64,000 bases of DNA from Maricaulis maris_C (GTDB taxonomy: Bacteria; Pseudomonadota; Alphaproteobacteria; Caulobacterales; Maricaulaceae), in NCBI RefSeq assembly GCF_049116555.1, contig NZ_JAGDYT010000014.1:1-64000 (forward strand), read 5' to 3'. This document shows, piece after piece, positions 44,427-54,217 of the stretch. The position numbers and the translations under genes were made by a program. The number at the start of each line of letters is the position of its first letter. Positions within the stretch are counted from its first letter, which is position 1. Under the pieces are notes generated by a model that saw only the letters and a program-made list of their open reading frames with translations, was not told the DNA's origin and did no database searches.

Positions 44427-46597
44427 CCCGACCGACCGACATCACCGCAACCGAGACCACGGCGCCCGACTTCACAACAATCGGTCTCGGCCAGGCCGGC
44501 AGCCCTGGCGCCGGCTCCCGCGAACCCTGGACGCCAGCCGAGGGCATCCCGGTCCGGTCGCAGTATCGCGCCGAGGACACAGCCGGCATCGACTTCCTGG
44601 GCACTGTCCCCGGCGCCGCTCCCTTCGTCCGTGGTCCCTACCCCACCATGTATGGCCAGCGCCCCTGGACGATCCGTCAATATGCCGGCTTCTCGACGGC
44701 AGAGGACTCCAACGCCTTCTATCGCCGCAATCTGGCCGCCGGTCAGAAAGGGCTATCGGTCGCCTTCGACCTGGCCACGCACCGCGGATACGACTCGGAT
44801 CATCCCCGTGTCGCCGGCGATGTCGGCATGGCCGGGGTCGCCATCGACAGCATCTATGACACCCGTACCCTGTTCGACGGCATCCCGCTGGACCAGATGT
44901 CTGTCTCGATGACGATGAATGGTGCCGTCCTTCCGATCATGGCGCTGTATATCGTGGCTGCCGAGGAACAGGGCGTGAAGCCGGAACAACTCTCGGGGAC
45001 GATCCAGAACGACATCCTCAAGGAGTTCATGGTCCGCAACACCTATATCTATCCACCCACGCCTTCGATGCGGATCATTTCGGACATTTTCGCGTACACG
45101 TCGGAGCACATGCCGCGCTTCAACTCGATCTCGATTTCCGGCTATCACATGCAGGAGGCGGGCGCTCCGGCCGACCTCGAGCTCGCCTATACGATCGCCG
45201 ACGGGCTGGACTACATCCAGACCGGGATTGATGCCGGCCTCGATGTCGACAGTTTTGCACCGCGGCTCTCCTTCTTCTTCGGCATCGGCATGAATGTCTT
45301 CATGGAGATCGCCAAGCTGCGCGCGGCACGCCTCCTCTGGGCCAAGCTGGTCAAGGAACGCTTCAACCCGAAGTCCGACAAGTCGATTTGCCTGCGCACA
45401 CATTGCCAGACCTCCGGCTGGTCTCTGGCCGCGCAGGATGTGTTCAACAATGTCGGGCGGACGACCCTGGAGGCGATCGCCGCGGTGGACGGACACACCC
45501 AGTCGCTGCACACCAACTCACTCGACGAGGCGCTGGCCCTGCCCACCGACTTCTCGGCCCGCATAGCCCGCAATACCCAGCTCCTCCTGGCCGGCGAAGC
45601 GCATCTCTGCGACGCGATCGACCCCTGGGGCGGGAGCCATTACATCGAACGCCTGACCCATGACCTGGCGGCCCGGGCGCTGGATCACATCGCTGAAGTC
45701 GACGAGCTCGGCGGCATGGCCAAGGCCATCGAGGCCGGTATTCCCAAGCTCCGCATCGAGGAAGCGGCCGCCCGGACCCAGGCGATGATCGACAGCGGCC
45801 GCCAGACCATCACCGGGGTCAACAAGTTCCGCCTCGACGAGGAAGAGGATGTGCCCGTCCTCAAGGTCGACAATTACCTCGTTCGCAAACAGCAGATCGA
45901 GAAACTGGACCGCCTGCGTGCCGAACGCGATCCCAAGGCGCTCAAGGCCGCATTGGATGCCTTGACCGAGGCAGCCCGCACCGGAGACGGAAATCTGCTG
46001 GCCCTTTCGGTCGACGCGGCCCGTGCCAAAGCCACCGTCGGCGAAATCTCCGATGCGATGGAAATCGCCTTCAACCGCCATGTCGCGAAGATCAAGACGG
46101 TCAAAGGGGTTTATGGCGAGGTCGCCGGCGATGATGACCGGGTCAAGAAAGCCCGTTCGCTCGCCGAAGCATTCCAGGCGCGATTTGGCGAAAAGCCGAA
46201 AATCCTGATCGCCAAGCTGGGTCAGGACGGCCATGACCGTGGCCAGAAAGTCGTCGCTTCGGCCTATGCCGATCTCGGCTGGGAGGTTGTCGTCGGACCA
46301 CTCTTCCAGACACCGGAAGAAGCCGCCGCCCTGGCTGTCGCGGAGAAGGTGCACGCCGCCGCGGCGTCCTCACTGGCGGCCGGCCACCTCACGCTGGTGC
46401 CGGAATTGCGCAATGCGCTGTCCGATCAGGGCCGGGAGGACATCCTGGTGATTGTCGGCGGCGTGATCCCGCCAGACGACGAGCCCGTCCTGCGCCAGAT
46501 GGGCGCCGCCGCCGTCTTCCCGCCCGGCACTGTCATAGCCGACAGCGCCCTGGTGCTGCTGGAACGCATGGGGATGGAGCCGGAAGCGGCGGAATGA
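44423..46597 (+). CDS. mutB: Methylmalonyl-CoA mutase, large catalytic subunit
   Basis: A 724-residue coenzyme B12 enzyme. The N-terminal barrel has GPYPTMYGQRPWTIRQYAGF and SVSMTMNGAVLPIMALYI, and CLRTHCQTSGWSL marks the active site region. The C-terminal domain binds cobalamin through Asp602-x-His604-x-x-Gly607 in GQDGHDRGQK, with His604 the lower cobalt ligand. The start is the ATG overlapping the mutA stop. It channels propionyl-CoA from odd-chain fats, Val/Ile/Thr breakdown or propionate into the TCA cycle. No MeaB/ArgK chaperone gene lies beside it in this window. Confidence 0.97.
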   Translation: MTRPTDITATETTAPDFTTIGLGQAGSPGAGSREPWTPAEGIPVRSQYRAEDTAGIDFLGTVPGAAPFVRGPYPTMYGQRPWTIRQYAGFSTAEDSNAFYRRNLAAGQKGLSVAFDLATHRGYDSDHPRVAGDVGMAGVAIDSIYDTRTLFDGIPLDQMSVSMTMNGAVLPIMALYIVAAEEQGVKPEQLSGTIQNDILKEFMVRNTYIYPPTPSMRIISDIFAYTSEHMPRFNSISISGYHMQEAGAPADLELAYTIADGLDYIQTGIDAGLDVDSFAPRLSFFFGIGMNVFMEIAKLRAARLLWAKLVKERFNPKSDKSICLRTHCQTSGWSLAAQDVFNNVGRTTLEAIAAVDGHTQSLHTNSLDEALALPTDFSARIARNTQLLLAGEAHLCDAIDPWGGSHYIERLTHDLAARALDHIAEVDELGGMAKAIEAGIPKLRIEEAAARTQAMIDSGRQTITGVNKFRLDEEEDVPVLKVDNYLVRKQQIEKLDRLRAERDPKALKAALDALTEAARTGDGNLLALSVDAARAKATVGEISDAMEIAFNRHVAKIKTVKGVYGEVAGDDDRVKKARSLAEAFQARFGEKPKILIAKLGQDGHDRGQKVVASAYADLGWEVVVGPLFQTPEEAAALAVAEKVHAAAASSLAAGHLTLVPELRNALSDQGREDILVIVGGVIPPDDEPVLRQMGAAAVFPPGTVIADSALVLLERMGMEPEAAE

Positions 46598-46627
46598 GCA
46601 TTCATCGACGCGTCAGGCGGGCTGTGG

Positions 46628-46648
46628 CAGGGTTCTTTCCGAACCCTG
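46628..46648 (+). terminator. Hairpin between mutB and the lipoprotein gene
   Basis: Perfect 8-bp arms CAGGGTTC and GAACCCTG around TTTCC, 31 bases after the mutB stop and just before the AAGGAG of the next gene. No T-run; may separate the transcripts or shape the lipoprotein leader. Confidence 0.45.
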
Positions 46649-46663
46649 TCCAAGGAGCCCGCC

Positions 46664-47143
46664 ATGCGTCACCTGATCTTTCCGCTCGTCCTTGCGGCCA
46701 GCCTGGCCGCCTGCGTCTCCGCACCCACCACTTACGGCCCAGCCAATGGCAGTGATCGCGGCTGGTCGCAGACACGCATTGAGCAGGACCGGTTCCGGAT
46801 TCGATTCGAGGCCGGGTCGGACATGGAGTTTGACGAAGTTGAGCTGATGGCGCTGCGCCGGGCGGCCGAGGTCACGCTCGAGCAGGGCGGCGAGTGGTTC
46901 CTGGTCAGCAGCCGCAATGCCGAGGGCAATGATCGCAATCCGGTCGGCGTCTCGACCGGCGTCGGGATTTCCACGGGCTCTCGCGGATACTCATCCCGCG
47001 GCATCGGGGTCGGACTGAATTTCGACGCCTCGGCCGGAGAGAAATCCGTCTCACTGGAAATCCTCGTCCGCTCAGGGCCGCGGCCGCAGGATGTTCGCGT
47101 CTATGATGCCCGCGAGATTCTCGCCAATGCGGCCGGTGGCTAG
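46664..47143 (+). CDS. CC0125/CC1285-type lipoprotein
   Basis: A 159-residue lipoprotein. The signal ends in the lipobox ASLAAC (Cys17). The mature part has GWSQTRIEQDRFRIRFEAGSD, ELMALRRAAEVTLEQGGEWF and a variable Gly/Ser stretch, then VYDAREI near the end. It resembles a lipoprotein family named after Caulobacter loci CC0125/CC1285. Probably outer-membrane anchored; function unknown. Confidence 0.82.
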   Translation: MRHLIFPLVLAASLAACVSAPTTYGPANGSDRGWSQTRIEQDRFRIRFEAGSDMEFDEVELMALRRAAEVTLEQGGEWFLVSSRNAEGNDRNPVGVSTGVGISTGSRGYSSRGIGVGLNFDASAGEKSVSLEILVRSGPRPQDVRVYDAREILANAAGG

Positions 47144-47149
47144 CCCCGG

Positions 47150-47518
47150 TCAGGCCTCTGGCAACAGACCCAGTTCACGCTGCTTTTTCTTGGACAATCC
47201 CGATGCGATGATGGCGTGTGAGCGCTCGAGATAGGCCTGTAGATCATCATCCGTCAGAGCTCCCGGCTCAAAGGACTGGATCCAGGTCATGCCCCGTGAT
47301 GCGAGATAGGGCGCGGGACGAAGCCCGTCCTGCTCCTTGAGAATTTCAAAGGAAAGTGGCGTTACCTTGAAGGAAATGCCCGCATGGTCACTATCGGACC
47401 ATCCAGCGACGGCGAAGACCTTGCCGCCGACTTTCCAGACATCCGCCCCGCCCCACTGCACAACATGTGACGTCGCGACCAACCCGCTGCAGAACTGATT
47501 GAAACCGTCCCGGTCCAT
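47150..47518 (-). CDS. MmcQ/YjbR family DNA-binding-like protein
   Basis: A 122-residue single-domain protein with the CyaY-like MmcQ/YjbR fold: HVVQWGGADVWKVGGKVFAVAG, then SFKVTPLSFEIL and RGMTWIQSFEPGALTDDDLQAYLERSH. The biochemical role of the family is not established. Six bases separate it from the upstream gene on the same strand. Confidence 0.88.
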   Translation of the reverse strand: MDRDGFNQFCSGLVATSHVVQWGGADVWKVGGKVFAVAGWSDSDHAGISFKVTPLSFEILKEQDGLRPAPYLASRGMTWIQSFEPGALTDDDLQAYLERSHAIIASGLSKKKQRELGLLPEA

Positions 47519-47524
47519 GACGGA

Positions 47525-48136
47525 TCAGCCAGCCAGCGCCTTCGCCTGCCCGACCCAGTCATCACGACGGATACGACCACGCCCCTTGATGGCGTCATCC
47601 CAGCGGTCGATATCGGCGTCCGTCCACGCCGCGATCTGGCTGACCGATGTCACATCACCCGCTTTCAGTGCAGCCGCAGCTTTCGGACCCAAGCCCTTGA
47701 TGGCGCCCAGATCATCGGATGCCGACGCCTTCCCGGCCGGCTTGGACGCAGGCTTGGATGCCGGTTTGGACTCTCGCTTCGGGGCTGGCTTGGTGGCCGG
47801 CTTGGCTTTTGATTTCGCAGTCGCCTTTGCCGCTGCGACCGGCTTGTCAGCCGGCACTTCCGGCGCTGGCACCGGGTCCGGCATCGCGATTTCGGGACGC
47901 TCGGCCCGAGCCGGCGTGAGCTCGGACGCGAGAGCGACGCTGGTGGCTGCACTCTCGGCATCGCCCAGACGACGGGCCAGATTCTCGTTTTCCTGACGCA
48001 GACGGGCATTCTCGGCGATGGCCGCATCGGCCTCGGCGCTGCGCGCGTCACCGGACCAGAGCTGGTATCCAACGAAAACGCCGAATCCGACTGCCAGTAA
48101 CAGCAAAATGCCCATTTCCCAGATAAGGTAAAACAT
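47525..48136 (-). CDS. Membrane-anchored protein with Lys/Pro/Ala linker and helix-hairpin-helix end
   Basis: A 203-residue protein in four parts: a membrane helix (about residues 4-26), a coiled-coil (AAIAENARLRQENENLARRL), a long Lys-Pro-Ala linker with KPASKPASKPAGK repeats, and a C-terminal helix-hairpin-helix domain (DDLGAIKGLGPKAAAALKAG). Such HhH ends bind DNA or proteins. With its inner-membrane anchor it could span part of the cytoplasm to the nucleoid. It is in a row with the BON/OmpA-like gene (three-base spacing), suggesting an envelope function. Confidence 0.75.
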   Translation of the reverse strand: MFYLIWEMGILLLLAVGFGVFVGYQLWSGDARSAEADAAIAENARLRQENENLARRLGDAESAATSVALASELTPARAERPEIAMPDPVPAPEVPADKPVAAAKATAKSKAKPATKPAPKRESKPASKPASKPAGKASASDDLGAIKGLGPKAAAALKAGDVTSVSQIAAWTDADIDRWDDAIKGRGRIRRDDWVGQAKALAG

Positions 48137-48139
48137 GCC

Positions 48140-49189
48140 TCAGCCCTCAAGCGTCGCGATTGCAAATGATATGGCGCTGTCCTGGCTGTCCACCAGCACA
48201 ACTGAAATACGTGTATCCTCGGTGACGCTGCCGCCGACCAGACTCGCCACTTCCGCGATCCGGTCGCTATCAAGTTCGGCGTCATCGGACTCACGGCGAA
48301 TGGACACCGTCATGGCGGCTCCATCCGGACAGGCGGCAAACATGCGTCCGACCCGGCGCAACGCCACCGACGTGAAGGGGCTGGGCGCAGACCCGGCCCG
48401 CTCGAAGCGCAGCGTTTCAGTCCCCTGAGCCGCCAGGATGACCGCCGAACAGGCCGCCACATCCTCGACACGGACAACCGCAGGCGCGCCGGATGGTGTC
48501 ACGACGCTGGCAGCCCGGAACGGCTCCGGCATGGTGCCGAGTGCCTGGCTGACCGATTGCGCAACCTGCGGATTGGGTGCGTCACCGACAAGGGCGCCCT
48601 GCTCACCGCGCAGCACGGCAGCACCGCGATCGAGCCTCGCCAACTGGCCGAGCAGACGCTTCGCCGCCTCCTCCCAGTCCGGTGACGCGGAACCACCCGG
48701 CACGAGCGTGAGATCCGTATCCGCGCCCTGTGGGAAATTGGCCGCCGCATAGCTGGCAATCGCGTCGCGCGCGCCGGCATCTGTCGCATCACCTCGGACC
48801 AGGACCCGGCCATTCATGGCGACATCGGCCCGAAAGATGAAGCCCGACTGCAGGCGGGCCTCGAGCGTCTCATCGACGACCCGCGTCACGCCGCCAGCGA
48901 CCACACCGCCACTCCAGGTGGAGGCCAGGACCGTGGCGAGCGCGTCGGCCCGCGCCTCGTCGTCTGGCGCGGCGCCGGTAAGAATGGCCCGCTGACCATC
49001 CATCCGGACACTGGCCCAGTCATGCCCGCGCAGCGTCAGAGCCTCGCGGGCGCCTGCAGCCAGGCGCGTTTCAATGGCGCCAACGGAGAACGGCCCGAAG
49101 GAAAACAGGATCACGGCAGTGAACAGGACGATTCCGGCCGCCATCAGCAGCGTCTTTTGAATGCGGGGTGTCATCGCGAGGTCGACCAT
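48140..49189 (-). CDS. Periplasmic BON/OmpA-like envelope protein
   Basis: A 349-residue protein with an N-terminal membrane helix (TLLMAAGIVLFTAVILFSFG). BON-like repeats follow (ARADALATVLAST preceded by VRMDGQRAILTG). The C-terminal part, FTSVALRRVGRMFAACPDGAAMTVSI, resembles an OmpA peptidoglycan-binding domain that has lost the usual NxxLSxxRA motif. The start could also be the Met at codon 6. It is the first gene of a three-gene row with the HhH protein and MmcQ. Confidence 0.7.
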   Translation of the reverse strand: MVDLAMTPRIQKTLLMAAGIVLFTAVILFSFGPFSVGAIETRLAAGAREALTLRGHDWASVRMDGQRAILTGAAPDDEARADALATVLASTWSGGVVAGGVTRVVDETLEARLQSGFIFRADVAMNGRVLVRGDATDAGARDAIASYAAANFPQGADTDLTLVPGGSASPDWEEAAKRLLGQLARLDRGAAVLRGEQGALVGDAPNPQVAQSVSQALGTMPEPFRAASVVTPSGAPAVVRVEDVAACSAVILAAQGTETLRFERAGSAPSPFTSVALRRVGRMFAACPDGAAMTVSIRRESDDAELDSDRIAEVASLVGGSVTEDTRISVVLVDSQDSAISFAIATLEG

Positions 49190-49310
49190 GATTCATCCAT
49201 AGAGAATGGCCAGTCATCACCGGAAAACGGCAGATTGAAGGCCAACGTCCACTCGGGAAATAACATTAAAGGTCAGGCACCTCCATAGGGCAAGCAGCGC
49301 CTGACGATAC

Positions 49311-49339
49311 AAAAAGGGCCGGAGCTTGCGCTCCGGCCC
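49311..49339 (-). terminator. Intrinsic terminator of the TonB receptor gene
   Basis: Perfect 10-bp arms GGGCCGGAGC and GCTCCGGCCC around TTGC, followed by five T on the minus strand, 25 bases beyond the receptor stop codon. Confidence 0.9.
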
Positions 49340-49363
49340 CTCAAGCATCTGGTTGCGATGTGC

Positions 49364-51883
49364 CTAGTTGCGCACGCGCAGGGTCAGACCATAGGTGCGC
49401 GGGGCACCGAGGAATGCGTTGAACGAACCCGGCTGGAACGGTCCGTCAAACCCGACCTGGACATATTCCTCGTCCAGCAGGTTGCGGCCCCACAGCTCGA
49501 GCGACCAAGCGTCGTCGTCGGCACTGAGACCCACGCGACCATTGAAGACCGCATAGGCGTCCTGTTGCTTCTCGGGATCGAGATCCGAACCGGTGTTCTG
49601 CTCGGACAACCATCGCGCGTCGAGGTGAGCGAGCCAGTTCATGCCACTGTCCAGCTGGCCCGTGTAGGAGACCGAGCCAGAGGCATACCATTCCGGAGCC
49701 AGAGAGAAGTTCTGACCGGACAGACGGTCCACATCAGCCGTACCGGTCGGCGCGAAATTGTCGTAGCGCGCGTCCGCATAGGTCACACCGCCCTGAAGGG
49801 TCAGGCCCGGCATGCTCTCCGGCAGCCACAGGATTTCGGCTTCCGCACCCTGGGTCGACGCACCGTCGATCGAGGTCACGAAGAAGCCGATGCCGTTGAA
49901 CGTGTTCAGCTGGTAGGTCTCGAAGTCAGAGCTGAACAGGTAGAGGTTAGCCAGCACCGTGTCATTGAGCCATTCGGTCTTGAAACCGATCTCGACGCTG
50001 TCGACGATTTCCGGATCGAAACGTGCCGGATAGCTCGTCGGGTCAGCCAGGACAGACTGGAAATCAACCGCCGAGGAACCCGCCTGCGTGAAGCGGTCCA
50101 GGTTGAAGCCACCAGCCTTGTAGCCGCGCGAGAACGTACCATAGACGAGCAGGTCGTCATTGATGCGGTGCGAGATCGAGAGCAGGCCGGAAATCTCGTT
50201 TTCCTCAAGCGACTGCGTGTTGTCGATCTGCGAGTAGACATCACGCGAGAACGGCAGACAGGTGAAGGTGCCGAAGGTCACCAGGTCGGCCACAGCCACG
50301 CCGGAACCGGCCGAGAAGCCGCTCAGGATTGCCTGGTTGAGCGGAGTCGAGAAGTCCAGGGCATCGCCGAACACGGCTTCCCAGACGTCACAGGCCGGCA
50401 CCGAGCTGTCCGCAAAGTCGAACGTCGCCGTCTTGTCGGTGCTGGTATGACGCAGACCGAAGGTGATGTCCGTGTTTTCCAGCACGTGCCAGGTATTGTG
50501 CGTGAAGAAGCTGAGGCTCTCGCCCTGCTGGGTGAAGGTATCGCCCAGCGGGTTGCCGCCACCAAGCGGCGTGCCCGAACCCGGTGCGATCCCGCCGAAG
50601 CCCGGGATGAAAGTGAAGCCAAGACCATTGGCCAGATCGGTGACCAGGGTCGGGCTGCCACCAAGCAGGCCGAGATAGGGTTCAAAGACGGACCCCATCT
50701 GGATCGCATCGCCGCGCTCGAGATCTTCGTCCGAATAGTACATGCCAACCATCCAGTCGACGCTTTCACCTTCACCGGAGAAGCGCAGCTCGAAGGTCGT
50801 ATTGTCGAAATCGAACGTGTTGTTGGACGCGTCACGGAACACGATATCGGCACCCGTGAAGTCGGTGTCCTGACCGGAACGCAGGGAATAGCTGCGATCC
50901 GACACGATTGCGGTCATGTCGAAATTGTCGAATTCCCAGTTCAGCTCGCCGCTGAAACCGTGGTCGATGATGTTCTGGCCGGTGTCCCGGTTGGACTGGA
51001 TGACGCGGCTGAACGGATCTTCAGCCCCCGGAAGCGGACGCGCACCCGGCACCAGGCCATTGATGGCGAACGCGGTCGGGCCGGAGACCAGGCTCGGCGC
51101 ACCACAGCAGAACTCTTCGCGCTTCGTGTAATCAGCTGACAGCAGCAGATTCACATTGTCGGCGAAGTCGACGAGGAATTGCGTGCGCAGGGTATAATAG
51201 TCCTGATCGCCATCGCGCGTTTCCGTGCGCGGGCCGCCAAAGGTTTCAACCTGCTGGAAGCCGTCGCGCTCGCGATAGGCACCAAAGACGCGCATCGCCA
51301 GGTTATCGTCGATCCCACCGGTGAAGCCACCGGCGATGCCGTAACCCTCTTCTGCGCCGGCAACGTAATCCAGCTCGGCATGGGAGCTGAACTCATACTC
51401 AGGGCGCTTGGTCACGACATTGATGATGCCGGCCGAGGTGTTGGCGCCGAACAACGTACCTTGCGGGCCGCGCAGGACTTCGATGCGCTCCAGCTCACCG
51501 AGATCATTGAAGCCGACGCCATTGCGGGCGCGCGGCACACCGTCAATGACGATGCCGACAGATGATTCGAGGCCCGGATTGTCGCCAACCGTACCGATCC
51601 CGCGGATGCGGGCCGTGGTGACGAATTCGTTCGAGGTCGAGGTCACATTGATGCCCGGCGCGATAACGGCCAGGTCTTTCAGGTCGCGGACACCGGCATT
51701 CTGAAGCAGTTCCGCGTTATAAGCGGTCACGGCGACCGGGACATCCTGGATGCCCTGTTCGCGCTTCTGAGCAGTCACGGTGATGATGTCGACCGAGCGG
51801 GCTTCCTGGGCAAAAGCCGAGGCGCCAGAAATCGCGATTGCCGAAGCAGCCGCGAACAGAAGTGTGCGTTTGGTGGATGACAT
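49364..51883 (-). CDS. TonB-dependent outer-membrane receptor
   Basis: An 839-residue receptor with a cleavable signal (to about ASAFAQ), a plug domain starting ITVTAQKREQGIQDVPVAVTAY (the VTAxKR-type plug of the large caulobacter/sphingomonad family) and a beta-barrel ending YGLTLRVRN with the C-terminal aromatic/polar pattern. It imports scarce substrates by TonB energy. The divergent S9 peptidase and nitrilase hint at peptide or amide substrates, which is inference. The 279-base gap to that operon must hold both promoters; no clear operator was recognised in it. Confidence 0.94.
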   Translation of the reverse strand: MSSTKRTLLFAAASAIAISGASAFAQEARSVDIITVTAQKREQGIQDVPVAVTAYNAELLQNAGVRDLKDLAVIAPGINVTSTSNEFVTTARIRGIGTVGDNPGLESSVGIVIDGVPRARNGVGFNDLGELERIEVLRGPQGTLFGANTSAGIINVVTKRPEYEFSSHAELDYVAGAEEGYGIAGGFTGGIDDNLAMRVFGAYRERDGFQQVETFGGPRTETRDGDQDYYTLRTQFLVDFADNVNLLLSADYTKREEFCCGAPSLVSGPTAFAINGLVPGARPLPGAEDPFSRVIQSNRDTGQNIIDHGFSGELNWEFDNFDMTAIVSDRSYSLRSGQDTDFTGADIVFRDASNNTFDFDNTTFELRFSGEGESVDWMVGMYYSDEDLERGDAIQMGSVFEPYLGLLGGSPTLVTDLANGLGFTFIPGFGGIAPGSGTPLGGGNPLGDTFTQQGESLSFFTHNTWHVLENTDITFGLRHTSTDKTATFDFADSSVPACDVWEAVFGDALDFSTPLNQAILSGFSAGSGVAVADLVTFGTFTCLPFSRDVYSQIDNTQSLEENEISGLLSISHRINDDLLVYGTFSRGYKAGGFNLDRFTQAGSSAVDFQSVLADPTSYPARFDPEIVDSVEIGFKTEWLNDTVLANLYLFSSDFETYQLNTFNGIGFFVTSIDGASTQGAEAEILWLPESMPGLTLQGGVTYADARYDNFAPTGTADVDRLSGQNFSLAPEWYASGSVSYTGQLDSGMNWLAHLDARWLSEQNTGSDLDPEKQQDAYAVFNGRVGLSADDDAWSLELWGRNLLDEEYVQVGFDGPFQPGSFNAFLGAPRTYGLTLRVRN

Positions 51884-52162
51884 TCTCTAACTTCCTCCCG
51901 TTGGGATGGCGATCATGGCGCCAATCTTTTTTTTGGTGCGGCAAATGGGGCTTTGTCCCATCATACGCTTGCAACTTGATCCAATTGCAGGTTTGGGTGA
52001 AGCACATTTGCTGCGTCGCCCACACGAAAAACCGCACCCAAGGCTCGAATTGGCGCGCTTTTTGGCGCTTTGTTGCCGTCGGGCCACAGCTTTACCTGGC
52101 GAGTGTGACATGAGGGACGAGCGCGCAGTGTTTCGCGCGACGGGGACGGATGGAGAGTGGTT

Positions 52163-54217
52163 GTGTTCAAACCGATAACTGGACTTCTTGCGGTGATCGC
52201 CTTTGCTGGCGCAGCATGCGGCCAATCTGACACACCCCTGCGAGCAGAAAGCGTCTTCCAGCTCGAAGCCGTTTCGGGACCACAGATTTCGCCGGACGGT
52301 TCCGCCATCGCTTATGTGCGGCGCACAAACGATGCGGCACTCGACCAAACCCGTTCGTCGATCTGGCTCATCGAACCGGATGGCAGCGGCCACCAGCCCC
52401 TGACCGAGCCAAGCATTCTGACAGGCATGCCGCGATGGTCTCCCGACAGCCAATACCTCGCCTATACCCGCGCTGACGAGCAGGGCGTCAGCCTGCGCAC
52501 ACGCGCCCTGAACGGGGATGACCGCCATGTCACCGACCTGCCCGGCGCGCCGGGCGGCCTGGCCTGGTCGCCAGACGGGCGTCATCTCGCCTACTCGGTC
52601 TTCCGGGCACAGCCCGGACTGGCGGCAGCCGCCCTGCCCGCTATCCCGGAAGGTGCCGACCGCGCGCCCTCTGCCGAGGTCGAGAACCGACTCGTTTTCC
52701 GCCTCGACGGCGCCGGTGCCATTCCGCCCGGCACGCAGTATTTCTACCTGGTCGAGCTGGAAACCGGCGACGTCAAACCACTCAGTCAGGACGCGCTTGG
52801 CGGATCCGGCGACTTCGCGTTCAGCCCAGATGGCCAGGCGCTCCTGTTTTCCGCCGACCGTCGCGAGCAATTGGGGGAACTTCCGCCGGACACCGAATTG
52901 CACCGCCTGGACATGGTGACCGGCAGCGTGACCCAGCTGACCGATCGTCGCGGCCCTGATGCCTCCCCGCGCCCGTCACCGGATGGGCGCTGGATTGCCT
53001 ATCTCGGCTTTGATGACCGCCGCATGGGCTATCACAATACCGAGCTTTACCTGCGCTCGACCGAGACCGGCGAGACCCGGTCGCTGACCGCATCGCTCGA
53101 TCGATCTGTGGGTAGTCCGCAATGGGCCGCCGACAGCGCCAGCCTCTATGTCCAGTTTGATGATCGCGGTACGACGCGGGTCGGACGGGTCAATCTCGAT
53201 GGCGAGTTGAGCATTGTCGCAGACGGACTGATCGGCGCCACATTCGGACGCCCTTATACTGGTGGGTCCTATAGCGTCTCCAATGCCGGCGACGTCGCCT
53301 TTACGCCGGGCTCGCCGCAACAGCCGGCCGAGCTGGCGATTGTGCACGCCGGAGGCGAGACAGCCCGACTGACCGATCTCAACAGTGATGTCCTGTCCGA
53401 CGTCGACCTTTCTCCGGCCGAGGCGATCAGCTGGGCCTCGCCCGCCGACGGTCGAGACATCTATGGCTGGGTCCTCTATCCGCCCGACTTCGACCCCAGC
53501 CGGACCTGGCCGATGATCCTGGAGATCCATGGCGGCCCCTTCACCGCCTATGGGCCGACCTTCTCCGCTGAGCTCCAGCTCATGGCTGCGGCCGGTTATG
53601 TCGTCGTCTATACCAATCCGCGTGGCTCAACGAGTTATGGCTATGACTTCGCCAACCTCATCCATCACGCCTATCCGGGCGAGGATTATGACGACCTCAT
53701 GGGGGCGGTCGATCACATGCTGGGGCGCGGCTTCATCGATTCCGACCGGCTCTTCGTCACCGGCGGGTCGGGCGGCGGACTTCTCACCGCCTGGATCATC
53801 GGCAATACGGACCGCTTTGCAGCCGCCGCTTCGGTCAAGCCGGTGATCAACTGGTCGAGCTTCGTGCTCTATTCCGACCTGCCGCAATTCTTCTACCGCT
53901 ACTGGTTCGCCAGCGCCCCCTGGGAGGACCCTGACGAGTATTGGCGCCGGTCTCCGCTGTCCCTGGTTGGCCGAGTCTCGACACCGACGCTGATGATGGT
54001 CGGCGGCGCCGACATGCGCACACCACGGGCCGAGACCGAACAGTTCTATTCCGCGCTCCACCTGAACGGTGTGCCGACGCGTCTGGTCATCATTCCCGAG
54101 AGTTTCCATGGCATCTCGAACTCGCGGCCCAGTCGCCTTCTGACCAAGGTCGCAGAGATCCTGCGCTGGTTCGAAGAATACGATCCTGGCGCCCGGGAAA
54201 ACGGAGCGTCGGAGTGA
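52163..54217 (+). CDS. S9 family serine peptidase (prolyl oligopeptidase type), lipoprotein signal
   Basis: A 684-residue protein. The start GTG at 52163 is seven bases after GGAG; a GTG at 52157 is too close. The N-terminus MFKPITGLLAVIAFAGAAC is a lipoprotein or export signal. A beta-propeller with repeated SPDG motifs (QISPDGSAIAYV, WSPDGRHLAYS, PRPSPDGRWIAYL) leads to the hydrolase domain with HGGPFTAYGP, the nucleophile in VTGGSGGGLLTAWI (GGSGGG in place of the usual GGSYGG), Asp in GGADMRTP and His in SFHGIS. It likely degrades peptides in the periplasm. It overlaps the nitrilase start by four bases. Confidence 0.92.
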   Translation: MFKPITGLLAVIAFAGAACGQSDTPLRAESVFQLEAVSGPQISPDGSAIAYVRRTNDAALDQTRSSIWLIEPDGSGHQPLTEPSILTGMPRWSPDSQYLAYTRADEQGVSLRTRALNGDDRHVTDLPGAPGGLAWSPDGRHLAYSVFRAQPGLAAAALPAIPEGADRAPSAEVENRLVFRLDGAGAIPPGTQYFYLVELETGDVKPLSQDALGGSGDFAFSPDGQALLFSADRREQLGELPPDTELHRLDMVTGSVTQLTDRRGPDASPRPSPDGRWIAYLGFDDRRMGYHNTELYLRSTETGETRSLTASLDRSVGSPQWAADSASLYVQFDDRGTTRVGRVNLDGELSIVADGLIGATFGRPYTGGSYSVSNAGDVAFTPGSPQQPAELAIVHAGGETARLTDLNSDVLSDVDLSPAEAISWASPADGRDIYGWVLYPPDFDPSRTWPMILEIHGGPFTAYGPTFSAELQLMAAAGYVVVYTNPRGSTSYGYDFANLIHHAYPGEDYDDLMGAVDHMLGRGFIDSDRLFVTGGSGGGLLTAWIIGNTDRFAAAASVKPVINWSSFVLYSDLPQFFYRYWFASAPWEDPDEYWRRSPLSLVGRVSTPTLMMVGGADMRTPRAETEQFYSALHLNGVPTRLVIIPESFHGISNSRPSRLLTKVAEILRWFEEYDPGARENGASE